A DNA stretch of 64,000 nucleotides from Microvirga terricola (lineage in GTDB: Bacteria; Pseudomonadota; Alphaproteobacteria; Rhizobiales; Beijerinckiaceae). Position 1 is the first letter of the stretch. The number at the start of each line of letters is the position of its first letter. The translations under genes and the position numbers were made by a program. Shown here one piece after another: positions 18,440 through 27,664 of the stretch. The notes beneath the pieces are model-generated. The model was given only the letters and a program-made list of their open reading frames with translations, did no database searches and had not been told where the DNA came from. Where the stretch lies: NCBI RefSeq assembly GCF_011777495.1, contig NZ_JAATJS010000006.1, forward strand, positions 1 to 64,000, read 5' to 3'.

Positions 18440-18916
18440 ATGTACGCGCTTCGCCTTGCGGCGCTCCTGGCCGCCCTCGCCACGGTATCGGCAGCCCATG
18501 CCCAGACCCAGACTCCCATTGGCCGCCCCGCCGGCCCGGCCCGTCAGGTCGATACCAAGGTTCCTCAGCCCGGTGAGAAGGACAAGATCTTTCCGCTTGG
18601 CTCGTCCTGGGTCGCCGTGAGCCTCAACGGCAAGCCCTTCGGGGGCGACCGCCCGAGCTTCGCGCTCGACGACCAATTGCGCGCCCGCGGCTTCGGCGGC
18701 TGCAACAACTACTCGGCCACCGCCTATCCCCTGCGCGAACAGGGCCTCGCGGTCGGCCCCTTCGCGCTGACCAAGAAGTCCTGCGACAAGACTATCATGG
18801 CGACCGAGCAAGCCTTCCTCGTGGCGCTTCGCACCTCGGCGAAGTGGGACATTCTGGGCTCGACGCTCATCGTCCGCACCCAGAACGGCGAGCTGCGGTT
18901 CGAGCGGGCGCTCTAG
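18440..18916 (+). CDS. Exported META domain protein
   Basis: 158 residues from ATG 18440 (GAGG five bases upstream). Signal peptide MYALRLAALLAALATVSAA, cleavage after AHA. The mature part is a META (HslJ-like) domain: GSSWVAVSLNGKPF, the hallmark GGCNNYSA, and LTKKSCD. META/HslJ proteins are envelope-associated; HslJ in E. coli is linked to novobiocin and heat response. The molecular function is unknown. The two cysteines in GGCNN and KKSCD could form a disulfide. Confidence 0.88.
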   Translation: MYALRLAALLAALATVSAAHAQTQTPIGRPAGPARQVDTKVPQPGEKDKIFPLGSSWVAVSLNGKPFGGDRPSFALDDQLRARGFGGCNNYSATAYPLREQGLAVGPFALTKKSCDKTIMATEQAFLVALRTSAKWDILGSTLIVRTQNGELRFERAL

Positions 18917-18938
18917 GAATTCCGAACGAGCGATTTCG

Positions 18939-18970
18939 AATGGCCGGCCTCGCGCCGGCCATTTTCGTTT
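18939..18970 (+). terminator. Rho-independent terminator of the META gene
   Basis: Stem ATGGCCGGC / GCCGGCCAT (9 bp) with loop CTCGC, followed by TTTCGTTTT. It sits 23 bases after the stop codon. Confidence 0.85.
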
Positions 18971-18982
18971 TGGAGTCCTCGC

Positions 18983-19067
18983 GTTGTCGTGGCCGGGCTT
19001 GTCCCGGCCATCTCGATGAAATCGCCTCACGTATCGGGGTGACCGGGACAAGCCCGGTGACGACAAC
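18983..19067. repeat. Interspersed palindromic element, copy 2
   Basis: 85 bases bounded by GTTGTCGT and ACGACAAC, with inner arms GGCCGGGCTTGTCCCGGCC and ACCGGGACAAGCCCGGT. It shares its first arm with copy 1 at 13436-13517. It lies between the META gene terminator and the stop of the ABC exporter gene. Confidence 0.82.
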
Positions 19068-19079
19068 GGGAAAGAGCGC

Positions 19080-21173
19080 CTACTCCGCCGGTTCCGGCTG
19101 GCGCCGCTCGACGGGTGCGAAAAGCCCGTCTTCGGTCTTCACCATGTCGATGCGCCGGTTGTGGAAGGCGGACAGCGTCGAGCGGTGGCCGATGGAGACG
19201 ACGGTGGTTTCGGGCAGCTTCTCGCGGATGACGGCGTAGATCTCAGCCTCCGTCGGCTCGTCGAGGGCAGCGGTGGCCTCGTCCAGGAAAAGCCAATCAG
19301 GCTTGGCGAGGAGCGCCCGGGCGATGGCGAGGCGTTGCTGCTCGCCGAGCGAGAGCGTCTGCGCCCAGGCACGCTCCTCGTCGAGACGATCCACGAGAGC
19401 CGGCAACCTCGCGGCGCGCAGCGCCTCCTTAATGGCGGCATCGCCGTAAGCCACATGCGTGCCGGGATAAGTCACCGCCGCGCGTAAAGCTCCCATCGGA
19501 ATGTAGGGCCGCTGCGGCAGCAGCATCATCGACTGGCCTTTCGGCACGAGGATCTGGCCCGTACCAAATGGCCAGATGCCAGAGATGGCGCGGAAGAGCG
19601 TCGACTTGCCCGAGCCCGACGGTCCCGTGAGCAACGTCGTCTCCCCCTGGCGGAAGGACACGCCATCGGCCGTCATCAACACGCGGCCATCGGGGAGCGC
19701 AACCTGAAGGCCTTCGACATTGAGATCGCCGTTGTGCGAGGGCGCGAGCGTGACGCGGCCCTTCTCACCCTGGTGACGCACCGCTTCGATAGCGGCCTCG
19801 AAAGTGGTCAGACGGTCAACGCCCGCCTTGTAATTGGCGATAGTGGAGTAAGACGTGATGAAGAAGTCCAGCGCGCCCTGCACGCTCGAGAACGCGCCGA
19901 CCGTCTGCTGCATCTGGCCAAGGGTCACCTTGCCAATGAAGAAGTAAGGCGCGGTCAGGATGTAGGGCACGACCACGTTGGCCTGGAAGTAAGCCGACTG
20001 GAATACTTGCAGACGCATAACGCGGCGAACGATCTGCATGAAGTTGCGCACGATCATTCCAAAGCGTCCGTTCAGTGCCTGCTGCTCCGCCGTCTCACCG
20101 CCGAGCAGCGCAACCTGTTCGGTGTATTCGCGCAGACGCGCAAGGGAGAAGCGGTAATCCGCTTCCACGCGCTCCTGCTGGAAATAGAGGCGGATCAGCG
20201 GACGCCCGATGGCATGTGTCAGCCACGTTCCGAGAACGGCATAGGCGATACAGACCCAGACCAGCAGACCGGGAACCGGAATGTCCGTGCCGGGCAGCGT
20301 GAATCCAGCCGAGAGCGACCACAGGATCGCGATGAAGGACACGAGTGTCGCAGATTGGTTCAGCAGGCCGATGGAGAGCGTGTAGGTCTGGTCGATATAG
20401 CTCTTCAAATCGTCCGCGATACGCTGATCGGGGTTGTCCGCCGCGTGGCCGACAAGCTGCATGCGATAATGCGTGCCTTCGCTCAACCACTCGTGCACGT
20501 AGAGCCGGTTGAGAAAGCCGCGCCAGCGGATGCGAAGCACGTATTGCGATACGATCTCGACCAGTGCCGTCGTGATGAAGACAGAAGCGAGCGGCACGAA
20601 GACCCAGAACAGCTGATACCAGAACGCTCCCGCATCCTTCTCCTGAAGGGCGTTGAACATGTCGCGCCCGAAGAAGTTCAGCCGGACGTTCAGCGCGACC
20701 TGACCCAGATTGATGAGGAGTAGGAAAGCGAGTAGCGCTGTGCCGATGGCCCCTTCCGATGCGCGAATGCGGCCAATCAACGGCACATGGATTTCACTCA
20801 ACGCCCTGGAGGTGAAATAGCGATCCGCGATGCGCGTGATCGTGCGGATGACCGGGACGCGCGACACGCCGAAGATGATGAAGGCGAAGATCGTCGCGCC
20901 AATGGGCATGGAGGCCGGCGGCACATAATCCGCGAAGGATTCCGATACGAGGCCGAACGCCCGCAGGAGGCTTAAGGCCACCAGAAGGCCTTCGACACCC
21001 GCCAGGACGCCGATGAAGATCTGGAGAAACTTCGCCATCGACCGGGCGAGGAAGAGCGCCACACTTAAGCCTAGCACTGCCACCGGCAACAGGATCGAGA
21101 TGTCCGTTCCGCCCCATTGCAGGGCGAGTAGCGCAAGACCGGCTGCTGCTGTGGCTATGCTGGCCTGAATCAT
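19080..21173 (-). CDS. ABC transporter, fused permease/ATPase of the SbmA/BacA-YddA family
   Basis: About 697 residues. Extra N-terminal helices (residues 1-110) precede a six-helix permease of the SbmA/BacA type (FWYQLFWVFVPLAS...WRGFLNRLYVHEWL). The C-terminal ATPase has Walker A GPSGSGKST, signature LSLGEQQRLAIARAL and Walker B WLFLDEATAALDE. Relatives in this family (COG4178) move peptide antibiotics, vitamin B12 or long-chain lipids. BacA itself lacks the ATPase domain, so this is the YddA-like fused form. ATG 21173 with GGGGGA upstream is preferred over the TTG at 21203. Confidence 0.9.
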   Translation of the reverse strand: MIQASIATAAAGLALLALQWGGTDISILLPVAVLGLSVALFLARSMAKFLQIFIGVLAGVEGLLVALSLLRAFGLVSESFADYVPPASMPIGATIFAFIIFGVSRVPVIRTITRIADRYFTSRALSEIHVPLIGRIRASEGAIGTALLAFLLLINLGQVALNVRLNFFGRDMFNALQEKDAGAFWYQLFWVFVPLASVFITTALVEIVSQYVLRIRWRGFLNRLYVHEWLSEGTHYRMQLVGHAADNPDQRIADDLKSYIDQTYTLSIGLLNQSATLVSFIAILWSLSAGFTLPGTDIPVPGLLVWVCIAYAVLGTWLTHAIGRPLIRLYFQQERVEADYRFSLARLREYTEQVALLGGETAEQQALNGRFGMIVRNFMQIVRRVMRLQVFQSAYFQANVVVPYILTAPYFFIGKVTLGQMQQTVGAFSSVQGALDFFITSYSTIANYKAGVDRLTTFEAAIEAVRHQGEKGRVTLAPSHNGDLNVEGLQVALPDGRVLMTADGVSFRQGETTLLTGPSGSGKSTLFRAISGIWPFGTGQILVPKGQSMMLLPQRPYIPMGALRAAVTYPGTHVAYGDAAIKEALRAARLPALVDRLDEERAWAQTLSLGEQQRLAIARALLAKPDWLFLDEATAALDEPTEAEIYAVIREKLPETTVVSIGHRSTLSAFHNRRIDMVKTEDGLFAPVERRQPEPAE

Positions 21174-21537
21174 ATGGTTGGTCCCCCAAACCCTCTGAAG
21201 CAAAAACGAATTATGACTTGTCTAAAGCATGATCCGACGGAGGGGAATCAGACTGCCCCTTCGGATCGGCTCAAATGTGAGCGAGCGTCCCGCGCCCCTT
21301 GTTGCGGCGGGCCGTGCATGCCCGATCAACCGCCCTCGTGGCAAAAAAATGGTGAAAGTCCCGATTTTCCGGGGCTGTGACGACACGTACCAGGGCATCG
21401 TGGCACCCGGCAGATCGTTCCTCAGAACATACTTTCCGATTTAAAGAACGAAAAAGTTGACATAGAGAACAAGATAGCGCATCTCTTCGCATCCGCACAA
21501 TGAGACCGGTCCCCAAGGAAAACCACGAACGGAACCC
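21174..21537. other. Divergent intergenic region upstream of metN
   Basis: 364 bases without a gene. A weak hairpin lies at about 21226-21266 (CGGAGGGG against CCCCTTCGG). TTGACA occurs at 21457-21462 but no convincing -10 follows at 16-18 bases. I looked for SAM-II, SAM/SAH and S-box riboswitch signatures and saw none. An A-rich stretch (21441-21480) precedes metN, which has no strong ribosome binding site other than CGGAACCC. Confidence 0.4.
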
Positions 21538-22632
21538 ATGAACGCCTCTCTCGGATATCTCGGCGATCAGCCGGTGCGACGCTTGGTCCCGGTGGAACCC
21601 ATCGTGCGCCTGGAGAAAGTCTCGAAGATTTTTGCGGGCCGCGACGGCTCGCCCGTCACGGCGCTGGGCGAGATCGACCTCTCGGTCCAGCAAGGCTCGA
21701 TCCTCGGCATCATCGGTCGTTCGGGCGCGGGCAAGTCGACCCTGATCCGCCTCGTCAACGGCCTCGAAAAGCCGAGCTCAGGCCGCGTCATTGTCGACGG
21801 CGCGGACATCGCGGCGCTGCCGGAAAAGTCGCTGCGCCACGCCCGGCGCTCCATCGGCATGATTTTTCAGCATTTCAACCTGCTCTCCTCGCGCACGGCG
21901 GCGCAAAACATCGCCCTACCGCTCGAGGTTGCGGGCTACGACAAGGCGGCGATCAAAACGCGCGTCGATGAGCTTCTGGCGCTCGTCGGCCTCTCCGACA
22001 AGCGCAACCGTTACCCTTCCGAACTTTCCGGCGGCCAGAAACAGCGCGTCGGCATCGCGCGCGCACTCGCCACGAAGCCGAAGGTGCTGCTGTCCGACGA
22101 AGCAACCTCCGCACTCGATCCCGAAACCACGCGCTCTATTCTCGACCTCCTCGCGCGCATCAATGCTGAGCTTGGCCTGACCATCGTGCTGATCACGCAC
22201 GAAATGGCGGTGATCCGCTCGATCGCGCGCGAGGTCGCGGTGATCGAAGGCGGACGCATCGTCGAACAGGGTGACGTGTTCGATGTTTTCACGCGCCCGC
22301 AGCATGAAGTGACACGCTCTTTCCTCGCGGATGAAGCCGGCCGTGCGCTGCCGCCTTACGTGGCGAGCCGCCTGCAAGCGGAACCGGTCGCAGGCGGTCA
22401 GGCGGTAATCCGCATCGGCTTTCGCGGACCGCATGCGACCGATCCTGTTCTGGCGCGGCTCGCGCGCGACCTTTCCATCGAGGCCAACATTCTCGCGGGC
22501 TCCGTGGACGAGATTGCGGGCCGCCCCTGCGGCACGATCGTCATCGGCGTGCCGGTCGCTTCGCTCACCGCCACTCTCAATTTCCTGACGCAATACGGAC
22601 TCGACACGGAGGTGCTCGGCCATGTCGCCTGA
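21538..22632 (+). CDS. metN: Methionine ABC transporter, ATP-binding protein
   Basis: 364-residue ATPase of the D/L-methionine importer. Walker [10 protein letters not shown] (near residue 63), signature [15 protein letters not shown], Walker [16 protein letters not shown]. It has the C-terminal NIL regulatory domain (about residues 275-364) that binds methionine and inhibits transport. First gene of metNIQ. It overlaps metI by 11 bases. A ~20-residue extension precedes the ABC domain ([14 protein letters not shown]). Confidence 0.95.
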   Translation: MNASLGYLGDQPVRRLVPVEPIVRLEKVSKIFAGRDGSPVTALGEIDLSVQQGSILGIIGRSGAGKSTLIRLVNGLEKPSSGRVIVDGADIAALPEKSLRHARRSIGMIFQHFNLLSSRTAAQNIALPLEVAGYDKAAIKTRVDELLALVGLSDKRNRYPSELSGGQKQRVGIARALATKPKVLLSDEATSALDPETTRSILDLLARINAELGLTIVLITHEMAVIRSIAREVAVIEGGRIVEQGDVFDVFTRPQHEVTRSFLADEAGRALPPYVASRLQAEPVAGGQAVIRIGFRGPHATDPVLARLARDLSIEANILAGSVDEIAGRPCGTIVIGVPVASLTATLNFLTQYGLDTEVLGHVA

Positions 22633-23287
22633 GATGATCCGCCTCATCGCCGCCTCGACCGGCGAAACGCTCTACATGGTTGCGGTGTCGGCGCTGCTCG
22701 GCACCCTCTTCGGCCTGCCGCTCGGTGTGTTTCTTGCCACCAGCGGCAAGGGTGAGCTTTACGCCGCGCCGTGGGTCAACCGCGTGCTCGGTGCGGTGGT
22801 CAACGCCGCGCGTTCCACGCCTTTCATCATCCTCGTCGTCGCGATCATTCCTTTCACGCGCCTGATCGCGGGAACGTCCATCGGCACCAATGCGGCCATC
22901 GTACCGCTCACCGTCGCCGCAACGCCCTTCATCGCACGTCTCATCGAGAGCGCGATCCGCGAAGTGGATCAGGGCCTCATCGAAGCGGCGCGCGCCTTCG
23001 GCGCGACACCTTTGCAAATCGTGCTGAAGGTCCTGATCCCCGAAGCGCTACCCGGCATCGCGCTCGGTCTGACGCTCGCGGTCGTTTCGCTCATCGGCTA
23101 CTCGGCAATGGTCGGCGCGGTCGGCGGCGGGGGCCTGGGCGATCTCGGCATCCGCTACGGCTATCAGCGCTTCATGCCTGACATGATGATCGCGGTGGTC
23201 GTCGTTCTCATCGTGCTGGTCCAGCTCGTGCAGAGCATCGGCGACAGGCTTGCGCGGCGTCTCAACAAGCGCATCCGTCACGCTTGA
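22622..23287 (+). CDS. metI: Methionine ABC transporter, permease
   Basis: 221 residues with five predicted membrane helices. The EAA loop that docks on MetN is visible ([20 protein letters not shown]). MetI hallmarks are [21 protein letters not shown] and [22 protein letters not shown] lies 10 bases before the ATG, which sits inside the end of metN. 35 bases separate it from metQ. Confidence 0.95.
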   Translation: MSPEMIRLIAASTGETLYMVAVSALLGTLFGLPLGVFLATSGKGELYAAPWVNRVLGAVVNAARSTPFIILVVAIIPFTRLIAGTSIGTNAAIVPLTVAATPFIARLIESAIREVDQGLIEAARAFGATPLQIVLKVLIPEALPGIALGLTLAVVSLIGYSAMVGAVGGGGLGDLGIRYGYQRFMPDMMIAVVVVLIVLVQLVQSIGDRLARRLNKRIRHA

Positions 23288-23322
23288 TCCATCTTTTCTA
23301 TCCTCATCCAAGGATCCTTCCG

Positions 23323-24108
23323 ATGTCTCTCAAGAAACTGGGCCTTGCCGCCCTCCTCGCCCTTGCGGCGTTGCCCGCCGCTGCGCAAACGCAGACCATT
23401 CGCATCGGCGTCACGCCCGGTCCGCATGCGCAGATCCTGGAAGCGGTGAAGCCCATCGCCGCGCAGAAGGGCCTCGACATCAAGATCGTCGAATTCTCCG
23501 ACTACGTCGTGCCGAATGCGGCACTGGCCTCCGGCGAACTAGAAGCGAATTCGTTCCAGCATCAGCCCTATCTCGACAACCAGAAGACCGACCGCGGCTA
23601 CAAGATCGAGACCGTCGCCACGACCGTGAATTTCCCCATTGGCGTCTACTCGAAGAAGCACAAGGCTTTCGACGCACTGCCGAATGGCGCGACAGTCGCG
23701 ATCCCGAACGATCCGACCAATGGCGGCCGCGCGCTGCTGCTGTTGCAGGACAAGGGCCTGTTGAAGCTGAAGGACGGCGTCGGCTTCAAGCCGACCATTC
23801 TCGACATTACCGAAAACGCGAAGAAGCTGAAATTCGTCGAGATCGACGCAGCACAAGCTCCGCGCGTCCTTGATGACGTTGATGCGGCCGTCATCAACAC
23901 CAACTACGCGACGCAGGCTGGTCTCGACCCAGTGAAGGATGCGCTGACCCGCGAGAACCCGAAGGGTCCTTATGTCAACATCATCGCCGTGCGCGCCGAG
24001 GACAAGGACAAACCGTGGGTGAAGACCCTCGTCGAATCCTACCACACGCCCGAAGTGAAGAAGTTCGTCGAAGAGAAATTCAAGGGCGCGGTGCTGACGA
24101 GCTGGTAA
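23323..24108 (+). CDS. metQ: Methionine ABC transporter, periplasmic binding protein
   Basis: 261 residues from ATG 23323 (AAGGA upstream). The signal peptide MSLKKLGLAALLALAALPAA has no lipobox cysteine, so the mature protein is probably free in the periplasm rather than a lipoprotein like E. coli MetQ. Family segments are IRIGVTPGPHAQILEAVKP, EFSDYVVPNAAL, SFQHQPYLDNQ, TVAIPNDPTNGGRALLLLQ and AAVINTNYATQAGL. Last gene of metNIQ; a terminator follows. Confidence 0.94.
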   Translation: MSLKKLGLAALLALAALPAAAQTQTIRIGVTPGPHAQILEAVKPIAAQKGLDIKIVEFSDYVVPNAALASGELEANSFQHQPYLDNQKTDRGYKIETVATTVNFPIGVYSKKHKAFDALPNGATVAIPNDPTNGGRALLLLQDKGLLKLKDGVGFKPTILDITENAKKLKFVEIDAAQAPRVLDDVDAAVINTNYATQAGLDPVKDALTRENPKGPYVNIIAVRAEDKDKPWVKTLVESYHTPEVKKFVEEKFKGAVLTSW

Positions 24109-24136
24109 GGCTCTCCACTAGCGTGATCCTGCTGAC

Positions 24137-24170
24137 GGGCCGGTCCTCATGAGGGGCCGGCCGTTTTTCA
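24137..24170 (+). terminator. Rho-independent terminator of metNIQ
   Basis: GGCCGG (24138-24143) pairs with CCGGCC (24157-24162), with an inner CCTC/GAGG stem, followed by GTTTTTC. It lies 30 bases after the metQ stop. Confidence 0.8.
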
Positions 24171-24278
24171 TTAAAGCCGGCTCGCGACAATTAAACGTAA
24201 CCGTAAAACATTGATAGAAAGAGGTACCCCAGATAATCTTCCTGCCACGTCCATTGTCGCGAATGCTATGAAAATACT

Positions 24279-25649
24279 GTGGCCCGCCCGACTGCAAATT
24301 CTGTCTCATGCTCCTCCGTCTCGACATCCATCGGTCTGGCGAGCGCGCTGATCCATGGCACAAAATGGGGTAGCGAGCCCGCCGGCAGCGGAGTGACGCT
24401 GACCTGGAGCGTACCGCAGTCGACGGCTTATTATGATCGAAACTACTCCGCTTCCATGGAGTGGAACGATTGGTACGTATTCACCTCCCAAGAAATCGAC
24501 CAGACGCTTAAGGCGCTCACGGCTTGGGCCAACATATCGGGTTTGAGTTTTTCGCGCGTCTCCGACAACTCCACCGTCGTCGGTGAGCTCCGTTTCGCGC
24601 AGAGCGCCTACGTGAGCCAGTATGCTCACGCCTATCTTCCATCCGGATATCCGTCGGCGGGCGACGTCTGGATGAGCCTCGATTGGGACAGGTACGGCGC
24701 CGGCGCGCCCGTCGGCACTTACGATTATTTCACGCTGCTGCACGAGATCGGCCACGCCCTGGGCCTCAAACATCCGTTTGAAGGCTCCAGCATCCTGTCG
24801 AAGGCGTATGACAGCTATTTCTACACGGTGATGAGCTATTCAGCGAAAGCCTATGCGCCTGACTCGGTGACTGCTGACTACTATCCGACGACACCGATGT
24901 ATCTCGACCTCGTTGCGATCCAGTATCTTTATGGGCGCGATCCGCAGTCGAATGCGGGATCTACGCTTTACACGTTCAACTACGGGCAAAAATACTGGCA
25001 GACCATCGACGACGTCAGCGGGACGGACGCCATCGTTTACAAAGGGTGGCTCAACTGCACTATCGACCTGCGTCCGGGCAAGTTCAGCACGTTGAGTGAC
25101 CCGATCACCTTCTCCGACGGCACCGCGAGCCGGAGCACGATCTGTATTGGCCCCAACACTATCATCGAGCGGGCGACCGGCGGCTCGGGCAACGACAAGC
25201 TCATCGGCAACAATGTGAACAACGTGCTGAAGGGCGGCGAGGGGCGAGACACGTTAACCGGCGGCGTCGGTAACGACTATCTCTCCGGCGGTCTCGATAG
25301 CGACGCCCTCACGGGCGGCGTGGGCAAGGACTTTTTCGTCTTCGACACGCGATTTTCGGACAACTCTCTGGGCAGGATCAATATCGACAAGATCACCGAC
25401 TTCAACGTGACGGACGACACCATCCGCCTCGACGACGCGATCTTCACGAGGCTCAAGAGGGGTTTGCTCCCCGCTTCCGCATTTGTCATCGGCACGCGGG
25501 CGAAAGACTCCAGCGACCGCATCATCTACAACAACAAGACCGGCGATCTCTTCTACGACACGGACGGAACGGGCGCGGCAGCGCCGATCAAGTTCGCGAT
25601 CCTACCCATGTATCTGAAGCTGACCGCGCTCGATTTCGAGATCATCTGA
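24279..25649 (+). CDS. Serralysin-like secreted metalloprotease with RTX repeats
   Basis: 456 residues. A metzincin domain carries the zinc motif HEIGHALGLKHP (HExxHxxGxxH) near residue 158 and the Met-turn YTVMSYS about 30 residues later. C-terminal RTX repeats (GGSGND, GGEGRD, GGVGND, GGLDSD, GGVGKD) and a peptidase M10 C-terminal domain follow. The end LTALDFEII looks like a type I secretion signal, and there is no N-terminal signal peptide. The start is a GTG with no clear ribosome binding site; no better in-frame start exists. No ABC/MFP secretion genes are nearby. GC is lower than the flanks, and the tail is paralogous to the protein cut by the left edge. Confidence 0.92.
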   Translation: MARPTANSVSCSSVSTSIGLASALIHGTKWGSEPAGSGVTLTWSVPQSTAYYDRNYSASMEWNDWYVFTSQEIDQTLKALTAWANISGLSFSRVSDNSTVVGELRFAQSAYVSQYAHAYLPSGYPSAGDVWMSLDWDRYGAGAPVGTYDYFTLLHEIGHALGLKHPFEGSSILSKAYDSYFYTVMSYSAKAYAPDSVTADYYPTTPMYLDLVAIQYLYGRDPQSNAGSTLYTFNYGQKYWQTIDDVSGTDAIVYKGWLNCTIDLRPGKFSTLSDPITFSDGTASRSTICIGPNTIIERATGGSGNDKLIGNNVNNVLKGGEGRDTLTGGVGNDYLSGGLDSDALTGGVGKDFFVFDTRFSDNSLGRINIDKITDFNVTDDTIRLDDAIFTRLKRGLLPASAFVIGTRAKDSSDRIIYNNKTGDLFYDTDGTGAAAPIKFAILPMYLKLTALDFEII

Positions 25650-25783
25650 AGCCCCGCCTCGCGCCGAGATTTTTCGCCGTCTGGAGCACCGCCAGCTTGA
25701 CAAGAAGCCGGCTAATAGTCCTGATCGCGCATTCCGCTTCGTAACAGAGCCGGCAAAGAGTCCGGCCTTCAGGAGGAAAACGA

Positions 25784-26811
25784 ATGCGCCACTTTCTGTT
25801 CGGCACTGCTCTTGCGGCCGGCCTCGGTATTGCGCCGATTGCGGCCCAGGCACAGGCGTCCCTCACCATCTATTGCTCCATTCTCGAAGAGCAGTGCCGC
25901 GTCGGTGTCGCGGCCTTCGAGAAGGCGACCGGCACCAAGGTGACAATGGTGCGCAAGAGCACCGGCGAGGCGCTGGCCCAGATTCGCGCCGAAGCCTCCA
26001 ATCCGCGCGCCGACGTGTGGTGGGGCGGACCCGGCGATTCCCACATCCAGGGGCGGAAGAAGGATTGACCGTCGAATACAAATCGCCCGTGCTGCCGGAA
26101 CTTCACGATTGGGCGTCGCGCTTTGCGCAACAATCGGGCTATCGCGCCACCGGCACTTATCTCGGCGCGCTCGGTTTTGGTTACAACACCAAGGTGCTTG
26201 CGAGCCGCGGCCTGCCCGAGCCGAAATGCTGGGCCGATCTGCTCGACCCGAAATATCGCGACGAAGTTCAGGTGTCCGATCCCAACTCGTCCGGCACCGC
26301 TTATGTGATGCTCGCGACGCTGGTGCAGCTGATGGGCGAGGACAAAGCATTCGACTACATGAAGGCGCTGCACAAGAACGTCAATCAGTACACCAAGTCG
26401 GGTGCGGCCCCGGTCAAGGCGGTGGCGCTCGGCGAAACCGGCATCGGCATCGCCTTCATGCACGACATGGTGACGATGATCACCGAGGGCGCGCCGGTGA
26501 AGACCGTCGCTCCTTGCGAAGGCACCGGCTATGAAACGGGCTCCGTCTCCATCGTGAAGGGTGGCAAGAACACCGAACTGGCGCAGAAATTCGTGGACTG
26601 GGCTCTCTCCACCGAAGCACAAAAGCTCGTCGGCGCGGATCTGAAAATCTACTCGATCCCGTCCAACAAGAACGCGCCGATCTCGCCGGATGCGCCGAAA
26701 CTCTCCGAGATGAAGCTCATCAACTACGACGTGCCAAAATACGGCTCGGTCGCGGAACGCACGCGCCTGCTCAAGAAGTGGGACGCGGACGTGAAATCTG
26801 CACCGCGCTAG
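25784..26811 (+). pseudogene. Periplasmic iron/metal ABC transporter binding protein, frameshifted
   Basis: Two frames together encode one AfuA/FutA-like binding protein (COG1840 type). The first frame (25784-26068) has signal peptide MRHFLFGTALAAGLGIAPIA and runs to WWGGPGDSHIQ, then goes out of frame to a stop. The rest (from about 26052, beginning EEGLTVEYKSPVLPEL, to 26811) is in the frame offset by one base. Adding one C after the G at 26051 (GGGCGG to GCGGCGG) restores QAAEEGLTVEYKSP, matching the family. So there is a one-base deletion or sequencing error at about 26050-26056. No permease or ATPase gene is adjacent. If real, the gene is probably inactive. Confidence 0.85.
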
Positions 26812-26993
26812 GATCGCGCGTCATCGTTATGCGATGGCTAAGTGAAAGCCCGGCCATCGTCATTGAGGGTTCTCCGCCGACACAGGCCGGAGCGGGAGAG
26901 TGGCGACGATGCGGTTTGACGCGTTGTCGCCGCCGACGTCTTCAAGAATTCCGAGAAAAAATATTATAACACAGCTTATCGCTTCGGCCAGCT

Positions 26994-27542
26994 TCACCGC
27001 CCGTTTGAATCGATGCTGGCCGGGGAGCCGAGAGGCTCGCGCAGCTCGATGCGATGCCGGCCATTGTCCTTGATCTGGGCCGTCCGGTAGGAGCCGTCGA
27101 GATCGTCCTCCGGCTCTTCGAGGATCTCGACGCCTTGGGTCTCCAGCCGCTCGATCTCCTCGTCCACATCCTGGACCAACAGGGTGATCACCGGAAAATG
27201 AGTCACCCTGGCTTCGCGGTCGCCAGCCGCATGGGCGGGGGCCGGATGGTCCGCCTCGGTGATTTCCAGAAGAAAGGAACCGCGCTCCAGAACGGCCATG
27301 CGCTCAGGAGCAGTGTTGCGGATCGTGATCAGGCGGAAATCGAGATGATCCTGATACCACTGCACGCTCTCGGTGAAGTCTGCCGTTCGGATGGAGACCG
27401 AGCCTGAGCGAACCGTGGGAGCGCTTTCGGCAAGGGCCGTGTCCGAAACGGGAAGCGCGGTGGGAAGAAGGGAGAAAAGAGCGCCGATAGCAAGCACGCA
27501 TAGGGCGCTTCGAAAAATCACGGCGAGCAAAAAACGTTTCAC
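26994..27542 (-). CDS. Exported VOC/glyoxalase-fold protein
   Basis: 182 residues if started at GTG 27542, which has GAGGA eight bases upstream and gives an N-terminal hydrophobic segment (LLAVIFRSALCVLAIGALFS) followed by a likely cleavage after ALA. The remainder is one VOC domain: SIRTADFTESVQWYQDHLDF, FLLEIT, TLLVQDVDEEIERLETQGVE and DNGRHRIELREP. VOC proteins include glyoxalases, dioxygenases and antibiotic-binding proteins; an exported one is uncommon. A longer frame to TTG 27635 exists but is less plausible. Its neighbour is the MarR/DoxX/GST module. Confidence 0.75.
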   Translation of the reverse strand: MKRFLLAVIFRSALCVLAIGALFSLLPTALPVSDTALAESAPTVRSGSVSIRTADFTESVQWYQDHLDFRLITIRNTAPERMAVLERGSFLLEITEADHPAPAHAAGDREARVTHFPVITLLVQDVDEEIERLETQGVEILEEPEDDLDGSYRTAQIKDNGRHRIELREPLGSPASIDSNGR

Positions 27543-27664
27543 AAAAACTGTCCTCGTCAACGGGAACCCGTTCTGCCTCCCCCAGAACCGAGCCTTGTCT
27601 GGAAGAAAAGATGGGCTGCCAAACCCGAGGAACAAGGCGGAAACTTGGCGGGCTAACGAGTTCG

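Noticed and set aside
21226..21266. AGCATGATCCGA-like fragment and hairpin resembling a known rhizobial repeat
   Set aside because: Only a short piece is present and no second copy was found in the window.
21174..21537. Possible SAM riboswitch upstream of metN
   Set aside because: No SAM-II, SAM/SAH or S-box motif could be matched; only a weak hairpin and a lone TTGACA were seen.
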